A stretch of 64,000 nucleotides of DNA from Novosphingobium aquimarinum (GTDB taxonomy: Bacteria > Pseudomonadota > Alphaproteobacteria > Sphingomonadales > Sphingomonadaceae): the NCBI RefSeq assembly GCF_009746585.1, contig NZ_WRPO01000002.1, forward strand, positions 346,978 through 410,977, read 5' to 3'. The position numbers and the translations under genes are program-made. Below the pieces are notes generated by a model, which saw only the letters and a program-made list of their open reading frames with translations, did no database searches and had not been told where the DNA came from. Shown here piece after piece: positions 45,602-54,580 of this stretch (position 1 is its first letter; the number at the start of each line of letters is the position of its first letter).

Positions 45602-46951
45602 TCAGTCGAGCAGCCGGCGGGCGGCCTTCTCGAGCAATTGCGGATGATCGGGAACTTCACCGACAAGCACGACATCGCCATTCTCCAGCCGGCGAGCGAC
45701 GAGCAGCGTGAATTCCTCGCCACTGGGCGGCAAGTCTTCGATCGTGACGGGAGCGGCCTCGCGCAAGCGGCGCAGCAGCGTGCCGCGCGGCCCCTTGCGA
45801 GGTTGCACTTGCGGTCCCGCCTCGGCACGACGCAAGCGACGCTCCTCGGCGACGATCGCCTTGAGGCCGCCCGCGGTCCGCGCCAGGTATTCGCCAAAAG
45901 ACCCGGGCGCGATCTCGAGCCGCTGGGCGTGGGCGATCGCGGTCGCGTATTCGGTCAGCCGCGTCTTGTCATAGTCCGCGCCGAACACGAGCTTCACCAG
46001 CGGAGTCAGCGGCGCGCGGTCCTGCACCGGAAGCCCGGCATCGGCGATCATCGCGGCGAAATCGTCCGGAGCGTCGGCGGCGGCCAGCGCGAACTGATGG
46101 GCGCGGCCGATCGCGGCGTAGAGCGCCTGGTGCGAGCGGTCCTCGCTGGCGACCGCCTGACGCGCCAGTTCGCGCGCGGCGGCGAGGCAGTCGGCCAGAT
46201 CCTCGGACTTGTCCGTCGCCGAATCGCCCCCCGGCGCGAACGGCATCGGGATTTCGCCACCGGTATCGAAGACCGATTCGATCACATCGATCGACAGCAA
46301 GTCTGCCGGGCCGTCGGCCCAGTTGTTCAGTTCGACAGGATCTCGGCGCTGCAAGGAGCGTGGTTCGAGCGCATCGTCGATCTCGAGCAGAAGCTCATCG
46401 GCGGTCTGCTGGTCGGCCAGTTCCTTCCAGTTGATCACGCCGTAGATGTACTCGATGGCATCGCTCGAGCCCGCGAAGGGCAACAGAATCCCACGGTACA
46501 GCACGGTGATGCCGCGTTGATTGACGAACTCGGCTTCGAACCCGATGGGCGCCTGATTCGCCAGGATTTCCATGTAATGATCGGTGATCCGCGAGAGCAA
46601 CGAGCGCGGCGGAACGTCGGAAAGGCAGCGGATCGCACTGTCGGCACCGCATTCGGCGCCGAGTCGCTCGCCGAGATGCGAGACGCCGGGGTTTTCGATG
46701 CCTTTGGAGAAGTCGAGCAGCACGCTGAAGGGGCCGAAGTCCCCCAGCGATTCGGGCCTGAGGCCGTCGATCGACGGCATCTGACGATCTTCCAGCAGGC
46801 TCGCCCAGAAATTGTAGGCGCGCACCTGCATCCGGCGCTCGTCGCGGCCGATGGACGCGGGCGGCAGATCGCGGGCCTCTTCGTCTTCGCCCCGGTTCGG
46901 CTCTTCCGACGGTCCGCCGTAGTCCGGAAATTGGCCGTGCAGATTGTCCAT
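45602..46951 (-). CDS. PAS-domain protein (unknown signalling role)
   Basis: A 449-residue soluble protein. Residues about 40-200 contain a PAS_5-like sensor fold: FWASLLEDRQMPSIDGLRP, LLSRITDHYMEILANQAPIG, EAEFVNQRGITVLYRGILLPF. The rest is helical and ends with a small domain (LPPSGEEFTLLVARRLENGD). No output domain is recognised. It might be a sensory or flotillin-like scaffold; unknown. Confidence 0.7.
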   Translation of the reverse strand: MDNLHGQFPDYGGPSEEPNRGEDEEARDLPPASIGRDERRMQVRAYNFWASLLEDRQMPSIDGLRPESLGDFGPFSVLLDFSKGIENPGVSHLGERLGAECGADSAIRCLSDVPPRSLLSRITDHYMEILANQAPIGFEAEFVNQRGITVLYRGILLPFAGSSDAIEYIYGVINWKELADQQTADELLLEIDDALEPRSLQRRDPVELNNWADGPADLLSIDVIESVFDTGGEIPMPFAPGGDSATDKSEDLADCLAAARELARQAVASEDRSHQALYAAIGRAHQFALAAADAPDDFAAMIADAGLPVQDRAPLTPLVKLVFGADYDKTRLTEYATAIAHAQRLEIAPGSFGEYLARTAGGLKAIVAEERRLRRAEAGPQVQPRKGPRGTLLRRLREAAPVTIEDLPPSGEEFTLLVARRLENGDVVLVGEVPDHPQLLEKAARRLLD

Positions 46952-47082
46952 GCGGTCTTTCCACTGTCCCTATCGCGACCGTTCTGGCGCAACGTGGTAA
47001 AGAAAGCGCTAAGTCGCGCGGGTAAACTTTACGCAGGGGCCGCAGGGACGGGCGGAACGCGCGGGCGCTCCGCGTGAGGTCA

Positions 47083-48345
47083 TTAGTCGATCACGCCTTC
47101 GCCGGGCTTGGGCAGCGGGGCGAGAAACCGCAGGATCGTGAACGAGACGACCAGGAAGACGGATCCCGCGTGCAGCGCGAAGGGCAGATCGCGCCAGTCG
47201 GCGATCGCGCCCCAGAACCAGGAGCCCAAGGCCATCCCGCCGAATGTCACGGCCTGGTAGATCGAAAGGCAGCGCCCGAGAATCGCGTCGGGCGATCGCA
47301 GCTGTACCGCGGTGTTGATGCTGGTGAGGATCATCACCCAGCCCATCCCGCCTACGAAGGCGGCGGGCAGCGCGTGATAGACGGAGTGCACTGCGGCCAG
47401 CAGCGAGAGCACGAAGACGAACATCAGCGTACCGACCGCGAGAATGCCCTCGAGCTGGAGCTTGCGGCGGATTCGGCCCACAAAAGGCGCCGCCAAGATC
47501 GAGCCGATGCCGAACGTGCCGAGCATCATGCCGAAATCCAGCTCGTTGCCGTTGAGCTGATCCGAAACGATCGTCGGCAACAGGGCCTGGAAAGCGGCGA
47601 GGCTGAAGCCGAGCGAGCCGCCGCGCATCAGAATGCGGCGCAAGGGCGACGATCCCATGCAGTAGCGAAAGCCGACGGCGACCGCCGGCAGGATCGCGCG
47701 CCGTTCGATCGCGCGCGGCTCGGGCTTCCACCACAGCAGCACGATGATCAGTCCGATGTAGCTGAGCGCGTTGATCGCGAAGGCGAACGATGCGTCCCAC
47801 AGCGACAGCAGCACGCCGCCCAGCGCCGGGCCGATCGAGCGCGCGATGTTGAACGAGATCGAGTTCAGCGCGATCGCCTGGGGAAGTTCGCGCGGATGCA
47901 CCTGCTGGCGGACCGAGGCCTGCCAGGCAGGCGAGTTCAGCGCGGTGCCGATCCCGACCGAAAGCGTGAAGGCGAGCAGCAGCGTCGGATTGAGAATCCC
48001 GAGATAGGCGAGGAAGGCGAGCATGCTGGATACCACCAACATGCCGACTTGCGCCGCCAGCATCACCAGTCGCCGGTCGAAGTTGTCGGCGATCGCCCCG
48101 GCGAAGACGCCGAACAGCATGATCGGAACCGTGGCCGAGGCTTGCACGAGCGCGACGAGCTGATGCGACGTGGTCAGCTCGGTCATCATCCACGCCGCCG
48201 CTACCGCCTGGATCGTCGCGCCGAGGTTGGAAAAGAGGTTCGCGATCCAGATCGCGCGGAACACGGGGTATCGGAACGGAGAAAAGGCCCCGTGTTCGAT
48301 AACGTCGGTTACGGGATCCGGAGCTCGGAGATTCGCGTCTGCCAC
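47083..48345 (-). CDS. MFS transporter (MFS_3/EntS-type)
   Basis: A 420-residue transporter with about twelve helices. FRAIWIANLFSNLGATIQAVAAAWMM at the N-terminus in pieces, AGAIADNFDRRLVMLAAQ between helices 2 and 3 and SIYQAVTFGGMALGSWFWG fit the MFS_3 group, which includes the siderophore exporter EntS and other drug-type exporters. Substrate unknown. It may be cotranscribed with downstream PAS gene. Confidence 0.88.
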   Translation of the reverse strand: MADANLRAPDPVTDVIEHGAFSPFRYPVFRAIWIANLFSNLGATIQAVAAAWMMTELTTSHQLVALVQASATVPIMLFGVFAGAIADNFDRRLVMLAAQVGMLVVSSMLAFLAYLGILNPTLLLAFTLSVGIGTALNSPAWQASVRQQVHPRELPQAIALNSISFNIARSIGPALGGVLLSLWDASFAFAINALSYIGLIIVLLWWKPEPRAIERRAILPAVAVGFRYCMGSSPLRRILMRGGSLGFSLAAFQALLPTIVSDQLNGNELDFGMMLGTFGIGSILAAPFVGRIRRKLQLEGILAVGTLMFVFVLSLLAAVHSVYHALPAAFVGGMGWVMILTSINTAVQLRSPDAILGRCLSIYQAVTFGGMALGSWFWGAIADWRDLPFALHAGSVFLVVSFTILRFLAPLPKPGEGVID

Positions 48346-48384
48346 ACGCTTCGCTTATGTGGCGCGCCGCATCCTAGCAAGGGA

Positions 48385-48846
48385 TCAGAACATGTAGCGC
48401 ATCCGGATGGACAAGCGCTCTTGCGATTCGGTGACATCGAAGGCCGCATTGCTGAAACTGGGCGGCCCCATGCGCACGGGGGCATCGTTCGAAAAACCAT
48501 AGCCTTCACGCGGCATCATCAGCCGCTTATCGAGCTTGCCGTTGCCGTTCTCGTCATGAACGATCGAGATCGCGTAGCGACCACGCGGCACTGCGCCGAA
48601 GTCGAGCTCGACCCTGGCGTGGGCGGGGACGATGATCGTGCGCGCGGAAGGGTCGTCGTCGCACCCGGGAAACGCTGTGGGCTGCGCGGTCATGCAGGCC
48701 AGCACCTGACCCTTGCTCGATCGCAAATTGGTGACGGTCGCCACCACGTCGCCCTCGGCGGGAATCCCGCCGACGAGCATGGGAGCCGCGAGCAGGATGC
48801 TCAGGGCGCCGAGAGGCCGGCGTCGGTCTTGCAAAGTCTGTCCCAT
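48385..48846 (-). CDS. DUF2141 exported protein
   Basis: A 153-residue protein. From the ATG at 48846 it has a signal peptide (GALSILLAAPMLVGG) and a DUF2141 beta-sandwich: VTNLRSSKGQVLACMTAQP, YAISIVHDENGNGKLDKR and MMPREGYGFSNDAP. The family is often next to desaturase/carotenoid-type genes. The 5' end overlaps the sterol desaturase gene by 46 bp. Confidence 0.85.
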   Translation of the reverse strand: MGQTLQDRRRPLGALSILLAAPMLVGGIPAEGDVVATVTNLRSSKGQVLACMTAQPTAFPGCDDDPSARTIIVPAHARVELDFGAVPRGRYAISIVHDENGNGKLDKRLMMPREGYGFSNDAPVRMGPPSFSNAAFDVTESQERLSIRMRYMF

Positions 48847-49523
48847 ACGCGAAAATAGAGCCCGTAATTGCATCGATACTGCTCATGGTGGCGATTGTGG
48901 TGGCTCGCGGTTATCAGCCAGCCGCCGAACCGCGAGTTAACGAGGGAACGGGGAAACATTTCCCAGCCCATGTGATTGGTGATCCCCATCACGGTCATGA
49001 CGAACAGGACGAGACCGAGCATGGCGACGTGGATCGGCACCAGCAACACCAGCACCGGAATCACTACGGCGCCGGTCAGCGCTTCGATCGGATGGAAGCT
49101 CATCGCGGCCCATGCCGTGGGCGGGCGGCTGGCGTGGTGGACGGCATGCGCGACGCGAAACACCTTCGGGCGGTGCATCAGGCGGTGCGTCCAATAAAAC
49201 CAGGTGTCGTGAAGGAAGAGGTAGAGGAGCACCGAGGCGGGTAGCCACCACAGCGGCTGGGCATCCCATTCGGTGTAGATTTTGGTCCAGCCGCGTTCCT
49301 GCCAGCCCCAGGCGACCACGCCGGCGGGAATGCCGAAGATCAGCGCGGAAAGCAGGGACCAGCGCACTTCGCTGCCGATCTGGGGCCCGAGACCGTCATA
49401 TTGGCCGGGCCGCACGCGCTTCGTCAGCCACGCGAAGAAGCCGCTCGACGCGACATAGCGCAGGCCCACGATCGCCGACATGGCGAGCGCGGATGCTCCG
49501 ATCGCGGCGACAGTTGCCCACAT
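48801..49523 (-). CDS. Sterol desaturase / fatty acid hydroxylase family protein
   Basis: A 240-residue integral-membrane di-iron enzyme. The histidine clusters are HDTWFYWTHRLMH (105-117), HAVHH (126-130) and HHNRHH (208-213), with about four helices. Family members oxidise sterols, fatty acids or carotenoids; substrate not known. It is followed by an overlapping DUF2141 gene, an arrangement that recurs in sphingomonads. Confidence 0.9.
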   Translation of the reverse strand: MWATVAAIGASALAMSAIVGLRYVASSGFFAWLTKRVRPGQYDGLGPQIGSEVRWSLLSALIFGIPAGVVAWGWQERGWTKIYTEWDAQPLWWLPASVLLYLFLHDTWFYWTHRLMHRPKVFRVAHAVHHASRPPTAWAAMSFHPIEALTGAVVIPVLVLLVPIHVAMLGLVLFVMTVMGITNHMGWEMFPRSLVNSRFGGWLITASHHNRHHEQYRCNYGLYFRVWDRLCKTDAGLSAP

Positions 49524-49599
49524 GGGCAGCGCTTATGACGATGCGGAAGGCCACCGGCCAGAGACTTTGATCAGGCAGCCTACATTTTGGGGCAGGGCG

Positions 49600-49627
49600 T
49601 GGCATCGCGGCACTGTCGCCGCGATGC
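49600..49627 (-). terminator. Terminator-like hairpin after the DEAD-box helicase
   Basis: GGCATCGCGGC (49600-49610) and GCCGCGATGCC (49617-49627) pair perfectly over 11 bp around ACTGTC. It is 24 bp past the helicase stop. No T-run follows, so termination efficiency is uncertain. Confidence 0.55.
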
Positions 49628-49650
49628 CGAACCTTGCGACGCGGGGCGGC

Positions 49651-51075
49651 TCAACCGGTGCGGCGAACCGCGCCCTTGTGCGCGCCGACGTTGCTGGCGC
49701 CCCGGGGACGGAAGCGCCGCTTGCGCTGCTGCTCGCCGTCTTCCTGGCCGCGGTCGGTCTTCGGCCGATCGCCGCGCGGCTTGTTGCCGCCGCCGGCATT
49801 CCTGCCACCGCCAGCGCCTCTGCCGCCGCCGGCATTTCTGCCGCCGCCAGCGTTCCGCCCGCCATTGTCGCTACCGGTGCTGCGGCTGGCCGGCTTGGGC
49901 AACTTCGCGGCTTCGGCAAGGAAATCCTCGGGCAACGGCATCGGCGTGAGGCGAATGCGCGTGAGCCGCTCGATGTCCTTGAGATAGGAACGCTCATCGG
50001 GCGCGACGAAGCTGATCGCGACACCGTCCGCCCCGGCGCGCGCGGTGCGGCCGATACGGTGGACGTATTGCTCGGCCACGTTGGGCAGCTCGAAGTTGAA
50101 GACGTGGCTCACGCCCGAAACGTCGATGCCGCGCGCGGCGATGTCGGTCGCGACGAGGACCCGGATCGAGCCGTTGCGAAAGCCGCCCAGCGCTGCGGTC
50201 CGCTGTCCTTGCGACTTGTTGCCATGGATCGCGGCCGAAGGCACTTGCGCACCGGCGAGAAAGCGAACGACGCGGTCGGCGCCATGCTTGGTGCGCGTGA
50301 AGACGAGCGCACGATCGATCGAGCCATCGGCCAGTCCCGCCCGCAGCCGCAGCGTAAGCAGAGCCTGCTTTTCGGCCTGATTGACGAACGTCGCGTACTG
50401 CTCGACCCGCTCGGCCGTGGTCGACTGCGGTGCCACTTCCACCTTGATCGGGTTGCGGATGAACTGCTTGCCGAGTTCGGCGATCGCCTGGGGCATCGTG
50501 GCCGAGAAGAACAGGCTCTGACGCTCCTTCGGCAGCAGCGCGGCAACGCGCTTGAGCGGGCGAATGAAGCCGAGATCCATCATCTGGTCGGCTTCGTCGA
50601 GCACGAAGATCTCGACATGGCGCAGCGTCAGCGCGCGCTGGTCGATCAAGTCGAGCAGGCGGCCCGGCGTCGCCACGAGCACGTCGCAGCCACGCTCCAA
50701 GGCGCGCGCCTGCTTGCCGGCCGGCACGCCGCCGAAGATGCACTGGACCGACATATCGAGGAACTTGGCATAGCCGCGCATGTTGTCGGCGATCTGCGCC
50801 GCAAGCTCGCGGGTCGGCGACAGCACCAGCATCCGGCATCCCGCGTTGTTGCGCGGCTGGGGATTGGCGGCGAGGCGATGCAGCGAGGGCAGCGAGAACG
50901 CCGCGGTCTTGCCGGTGCCGGTCTGCGCGATGCCGAGCAGATCGCGACCTTCCATCAGTGCGGGGATCGCCTGGCGCTGAATCGGGGTCGCATCGGTATA
51001 GCCCTTGGCGCCGAGCGCGCGAAGGATAGGCTCGGCTAGGCCGAGTTTGGAAAAATAGGACAAAGATGTTCTCAT
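49651..51075 (-). CDS. DEAD-box ATP-dependent RNA helicase
   Basis: A 474-residue RhlE-like helicase. Motifs in order: the Q-motif YTDATPIQRQAIP, AQTGTGKT (I), PTRELAAQ (Ia), DEAD (II), FFSATMPQAI (III), ATDIAARGID (V) and HRIGRTARAG (VI). The C-terminus is a low-complexity RNA-binding tail with four GGGRNA-type repeats, then a basic end (KRRFRPRG). The start at 51075 (MRTSLSYF) is conserved. RhlE-type helicases act in ribosome assembly and mRNA decay. Confidence 0.95.
   Translation of the reverse strand: MRTSLSYFSKLGLAEPILRALGAKGYTDATPIQRQAIPALMEGRDLLGIAQTGTGKTAAFSLPSLHRLAANPQPRNNAGCRMLVLSPTRELAAQIADNMRGYAKFLDMSVQCIFGGVPAGKQARALERGCDVLVATPGRLLDLIDQRALTLRHVEIFVLDEADQMMDLGFIRPLKRVAALLPKERQSLFFSATMPQAIAELGKQFIRNPIKVEVAPQSTTAERVEQYATFVNQAEKQALLTLRLRAGLADGSIDRALVFTRTKHGADRVVRFLAGAQVPSAAIHGNKSQGQRTAALGGFRNGSIRVLVATDIAARGIDVSGVSHVFNFELPNVAEQYVHRIGRTARAGADGVAISFVAPDERSYLKDIERLTRIRLTPMPLPEDFLAEAAKLPKPASRSTGSDNGGRNAGGGRNAGGGRGAGGGRNAGGGNKPRGDRPKTDRGQEDGEQQRKRRFRPRGASNVGAHKGAVRRTG
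49786..49857. repeat. Four 18-bp coding repeats in the helicase tail
   Basis: Four units of 18 bp (starting 49786, 49804, 49822, 49840) encode RNAGGG or RGAGGG hexapeptides in the helicase C-terminus. Units differ only by silent or single substitutions. Such repeats can change copy number by slippage without breaking frame. Confidence 0.85.
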
Positions 51076-51324
51076 ACGGTTGGGAGGCGCGCCGAAAGGG
51101 CACGCGTCGCGAGGGTTCGACCGAGCGACCCTGCGTGAAGAAGGAAGCAATTCGAGGCACAACCGCTCGTCCGGGCCGGTTCCGTTTCGGGAACCTCACG
51201 CCGCTCGCGGACTGCGGCGGAAATGGTCCGCGCGCCGGTTGCTGGCGGCGGATGTAATCGCGATTGCGGTTCGGCGCAAGAAAATTGCGGTTGCGCTTTG
51301 TAATAAACCCGCGACAAGGCGCTG
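51076..51324. other. Spacer between the helicase and DUF1289 genes
   Basis: Nothing coding is supported. The 249 bp must carry divergent promoters for the helicase (-) and the DUF1289 gene (+). An AT-richer patch lies at 51280-51305. Confidence 0.4.
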
Positions 51325-51492
51325 ATGCAGGACCCGGCGAGCCCGTGTAATGGCGTATGCCGCATCGACGACACCACGGGTTGGTGTCGCGGTTGCCAAC
51401 GCACGCTCGAAGAGATCTCGGACTGGTCGAGGATGTCGCGAGACCGCAAACGCGCCCTGCTTGCGCGTTTGGCGGATCGGCGCGCTACATGA
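51325..51492 (+). CDS. DUF1289 family protein
   Basis: A 55-residue protein: SPCNGVCRIDD, TTGWCRGCQRTLEEISDWS, RMSRDRKRALLARL. The four cysteines (C-x3-C and C-x2-C) and the TG-WC-GC-RT-EI-W-MS pattern are diagnostic of DUF1289, probably a small zinc or Fe-S binding domain of unknown function. AAGGCG lies 6 nt before the ATG. The stop overlaps the end of the convergent DUF202 gene by 8 bp. Confidence 0.9.
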   Translation: MQDPASPCNGVCRIDDTTGWCRGCQRTLEEISDWSRMSRDRKRALLARLADRRAT

Positions 51493-51853
51493 TCCAGATT
51501 CCGCCCATGAGGGCGAAACTGGCCGCGGACAACAGGATCGCGATCAAGTTGATATTCGTCGAATTGACCGGGCTCGCGTGGTGCGCGGACAGTCTTTCCA
51601 GCACGGCGCTGGATTTGCGCCGCGCCGTGTAGAAGATGATGATGCCGACGAGAATGAAGGCGCTGGCCATGGCCCGCGGCAGCCATTGCGGCTCCATTTT
51701 CGTGAACAGCGCATTGAACGCGATGCCGATGCCGACACAGGCCAACCCGGTACGCATCCAGCCGGCATACGTCCGCTCGTTCGCCATCAGCGTGCGATCT
51801 TCGGCCCAGTCGGTCCGGTCCTTGGCGAGCGACTGACCCTCGGATTCGCTCAT
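51485..51853 (-). CDS. DUF202 (YidH-type) membrane protein
   Basis: A 122-residue protein with three membrane helices: WMRTGLACVGIGIAFNAL, AMASAFILVGIIIFYTARR and INLIAILLSAASFALMGGIWI. The N-terminal DRTLMANERTYAGWMRTG in pieces is the DUF202 signature. Function unknown. It is coupled to the YetF-like gene upstream by an ATGA overlap. Confidence 0.88.
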   Translation of the reverse strand: MSESEGQSLAKDRTDWAEDRTLMANERTYAGWMRTGLACVGIGIAFNALFTKMEPQWLPRAMASAFILVGIIIFYTARRKSSAVLERLSAHHASPVNSTNINLIAILLSAASFALMGGIWIM

Positions 51854-52407
51854 CCGCTCGTTCCTATATGGGCGGCTCCGGTCATGACGTCCCGCGTCGC
51901 CCAGTGATCTTTGGGCGCGCCACTCGGATCACCGCCCATCACCGAGACCTCGCCATTGGTTTCGAGGACGACCCAGACGGCCTGCTCGGCATCGGCAAAA
52001 CCCTTGCCTCGCAGGACCGCGCGCAATTCGGCGACCGAGATTCGCGCCTTGTCGAGATTGTCCTGCAGCACTTGGCCGCGATTGAGCAGCAGCAGCGGCT
52101 CTGCCTTGACGACGCTCCCGATCATGTCGGAACGGCGCACGGCCCAGGTGATGCCGTACTGGCACAGCGTGAGGGTCAAGATCGCCGCCAGGGCATCGGC
52201 CACGGCGATATCGGGCAACAGGATGCCGGAGCTCGCCAGCGAGCCGATCGTAACCGTGATCAACCAGTCGAAGCTGTTGAAGTTGGCCGTGGTCCGCTTG
52301 CCGGAAATACGTACGACGACGACAATCGCGAGATAGACTGCGACCGCAGCGATCACGACCGCGAAAATACGATCCCAGCTCTCGAACCACGTTTGTGGAT
52401 CTTTCAT
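51850..52407 (-). CDS. YetF-like DUF421 membrane protein
   Basis: A 185-residue protein with three N-terminal helices (AVVIAAVAVYLAIVVVVRIS onward) followed by a soluble domain. RISGKRTTANFNSFDWLI and LNRGQVLQDNLDKARISVAEL are typical of the DUF421/YetF family, linked in Bacillus to membrane and spore processes. Its end overlaps the DUF202 start. Confidence 0.88.
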   Translation of the reverse strand: MKDPQTWFESWDRIFAVVIAAVAVYLAIVVVVRISGKRTTANFNSFDWLITVTIGSLASSGILLPDIAVADALAAILTLTLCQYGITWAVRRSDMIGSVVKAEPLLLLNRGQVLQDNLDKARISVAELRAVLRGKGFADAEQAVWVVLETNGEVSVMGGDPSGAPKDHWATRDVMTGAAHIGTSG

Positions 52408-52536
52408 CGATTTCCCGTCCTGCGGCCGTCATTGGCTTTCACAAACACAGACGCGCGACACAGGATCAATGTTCCGAAAATCAGATGAGTTGATCCTGGA
52501 TCCGTCGCGATGTCTTTATCAGGCGTAAGCGCGGGC

Positions 52537-53040
52537 TCATTGTTCGAGCCCCCACTGCGAAGTATGCGGATCCGCCGCGATGACGCTGCGCCGCAAGGCC
52601 GCGCGCGCCAGCCGCTCGACTTCCACCTTGCGCCGCGCCGCAGCCATGCGCCGCGTCGGGGCGGGTCTCAGGATCTCGGCATCGTAGCCATCGGCGACGA
52701 TCACGCCGCAGCATTCCGGCAGGAATGCTTCGGATTCGAGGCAGGACCGGTCGAGTGCAGGCGAAAGACCCCAGTAGAACCGGTCGCAGTAGTCGAGATA
52801 ATCCGGCCATTTGCTGTCGCCAAGCAGATCCGCGCGGGCCACCTTGATCTCAACGATCACGACATGGCCCTTGCCGTCGATGCCCATGAGGTCCGCGCGG
52901 CGTCCGCAGCGCAGCGGCATTTCGGGCAGGCACCAGATATCGTTGCGAGCGAACAGGCGGCAGATGCCGCGCGCCACGTCCGAGGCAATCGGCGGGGTGG
53001 ACGCGATCGGCGCGGCCAGCGGGGAATCGAGCGAGGTCAT
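52537..53040 (-). CDS. mmcB: MmcB-family DNA repair protein
   Basis: A 167-residue protein. The MmcB (PF06319) restriction-endonuclease-like fold is visible: GICRLFARNDIWCLPEMPLR in pieces, RRADLMGIDGKGHVVIVEIKVARAD with the D and ExK catalytic residues, and DYLDYCDRFYWGLSPALD. Caulobacter MmcB is SOS-independent and acts in DNA damage tolerance. The protein ends with a basic tail. Acidic and lysine residues are intact. Confidence 0.9.
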   Translation of the reverse strand: MTSLDSPLAAPIASTPPIASDVARGICRLFARNDIWCLPEMPLRCGRRADLMGIDGKGHVVIVEIKVARADLLGDSKWPDYLDYCDRFYWGLSPALDRSCLESEAFLPECCGVIVADGYDAEILRPAPTRRMAAARRKVEVERLARAALRRSVIAADPHTSQWGLEQ

Positions 53041-53107
53041 GCCGCATCATAGGAACATAAGCGGAACGATCAAGAGGCCGCGAACCGCCTTCGCTACACC
53101 GCCTTCG

Positions 53108-53524
53108 CTACATCGTCCGGCGATGCGTTCCCGTCGGCGGCGCGAGCGCCAGGAGCGCGTCGCGTGCGAGCACGAACTCGTGCCACAAGGCCCGCGCGGC
53201 GGGGCGGGGATCCGCGCCTTGCGCACAGGCCGTCAGCAGCGCGCTGAGCCCCGGCTCCATCAGTGCGGCGAGATCCTCGATCCCTTGTTCGGCGCGCTGG
53301 CGGCGCCATCCGCCGGCATCGCGCATCATGCCCGGCAGATTGCGCACTGCCGGCGTCATCGGGGGTGAGTCGATCCCGGCGATCGCCGCCACGGTCTCCG
53401 CCGCGTCGTGCAGGCCCGACCACTTCATCGAGAGCGCGCTGACCGAGCTTTTGCCGTGCGCCGCGGGAGTGGCGCTGGCAGAACCACCGCGAAAATCCGT
53501 CCTGCTGGCACTATGCGCATCCAT
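53108..53524 (-). CDS. Hypothetical protein
   Basis: A 138-residue frame of cytoplasmic type, helical in the second half (GIEDLAALMEPGLSALLTACA, AARALWHEFVLARDALLALAPP). I do not recognise it. The real start may be MKWSGLHDAAETVAAIAG at 53428. Codon use is like host genes but there is no strong support beyond that. It lies 67 bp beyond mmcB on the same strand. Confidence 0.5.
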   Translation of the reverse strand: MDAHSASRTDFRGGSASATPAAHGKSSVSALSMKWSGLHDAAETVAAIAGIDSPPMTPAVRNLPGMMRDAGGWRRQRAEQGIEDLAALMEPGLSALLTACAQGADPRPAARALWHEFVLARDALLALAPPTGTHRRTM

Positions 53525-53810
53525 CTCGAAGGCTTTAGGCGCGGCGCCCTTTCCAATCGCCTAACGGACCAAGGCTTGCGCATGCTCGCGCCGTTCAGCG
53601 CATCGATCGGTTGCGAAAATCCCGGCGACGCTCTGGTTGTCGGCTCGCCGATCTGGACCGGGCGAATGCCATTGCCCCTTGTCGCCCTCGGCCCATGCAC
53701 GAGACCGGCGGGCCGTTGCCCGCCCCTGCCCGAGCAACGCATTTGCCACTGGCCACCGCCCGGCGCCTCTGCTAACCGCGCTTCCTGCCCCGCGCGACGT
53801 GCGGACCAGA

Positions 53811-53886
<76 letters not shown>

Positions 53887-53887
<1 letters not shown>

Positions 53888-53923
53888 GTCAAGCGCCTTA
53901 GTGGTTTGATTTGACTGCTTTTT
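53887..53923 (+). terminator. Possible terminator after tRNA-Arg
   Basis: AGTCAA (53887-53892) and TTGACT (53911-53916) form a 6-bp stem with an 18-nt loop, followed by GC and TTTTT. Weak, but well placed. Confidence 0.35.
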
Positions 53924-54163
53924 CCGGAACGTCGCTGATGTCGTTCCAACGTTAGACCCCACAAAGAGGGCTAGCTTTGATGGGGCATTCCAAGCTTACA
54001 TGAGATGATTCTGGACTTGCCCTGCGTCCTCTCCGCTGGTCGCCGAATTCCGATTGGGCGATCCAGTTTCTTCAGTCAGTATTTGCTCGAACGGCGTGAC
54101 GGCATGGCAGAAATCGAGCATCAGGCGTCAAGGCTAGCCTTTCCGGACACGACGACATTGCGG

Positions 54164-54451
54164 TCACTTGCCTTGTAATGCGCGAATGGTCGCTCTCGTC
54201 AACTTCGCCACGCCCGCACCGAAGAGAGTTCCAATTGCAGCCCAAATTGACAAGCCTAAGGCGAGGACGATCCAGTACCCAACTTCGCCTGCTCTTGGCA
54301 TCCTAATAAAAACAGGCGCAGCCGTGAAGAATGAGAACAGGAAAAGCCAGATCAAGCGAGGCGCTTGACGTCGAAAAATCAGCGCTACACCCAACGCGGC
54401 AGTGGCAACGACCGCACTGTAGGGAAGGATAAGGATCGCCGAAAAGTCCAC
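54164..54451 (-). CDS. Small integral membrane protein
   Basis: A 95-residue protein with three hydrophobic segments: LILPYSAVVATAALGVALIF, LIWLFLFSFFTAAPVFI and GYWIVLALGLSIWAAIGTLF, then a basic tail. Not recognised. Codon use is less GC-rich than neighbours. A ribosome binding site is not obvious, so confidence is moderate. A 21-bp motif shared with 56934-56954 lies just beyond its stop. Confidence 0.5.
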   Translation of the reverse strand: MDFSAILILPYSAVVATAALGVALIFRRQAPRLIWLFLFSFFTAAPVFIRMPRAGEVGYWIVLALGLSIWAAIGTLFGAGVAKLTRATIRALQGK

Positions 54452-54580
54452 GCCCGAGATTACCCGTTTGTTTGTCGTCTTGATAGACGGGAAAATCGGG
54501 GCTGATGTCCTCTAACCATGCCAGATTCGCCATCGGGGCGGCTCAATCTGCGTAGCAGAAGCTGACGTCCAGCGATTGCA

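Noticed and set aside
49786..49857. CRISPR-like repeat
   Set aside because: The 18-bp units are contiguous without spacers and encode the helicase tail. No CRISPR array or cas gene was seen anywhere.
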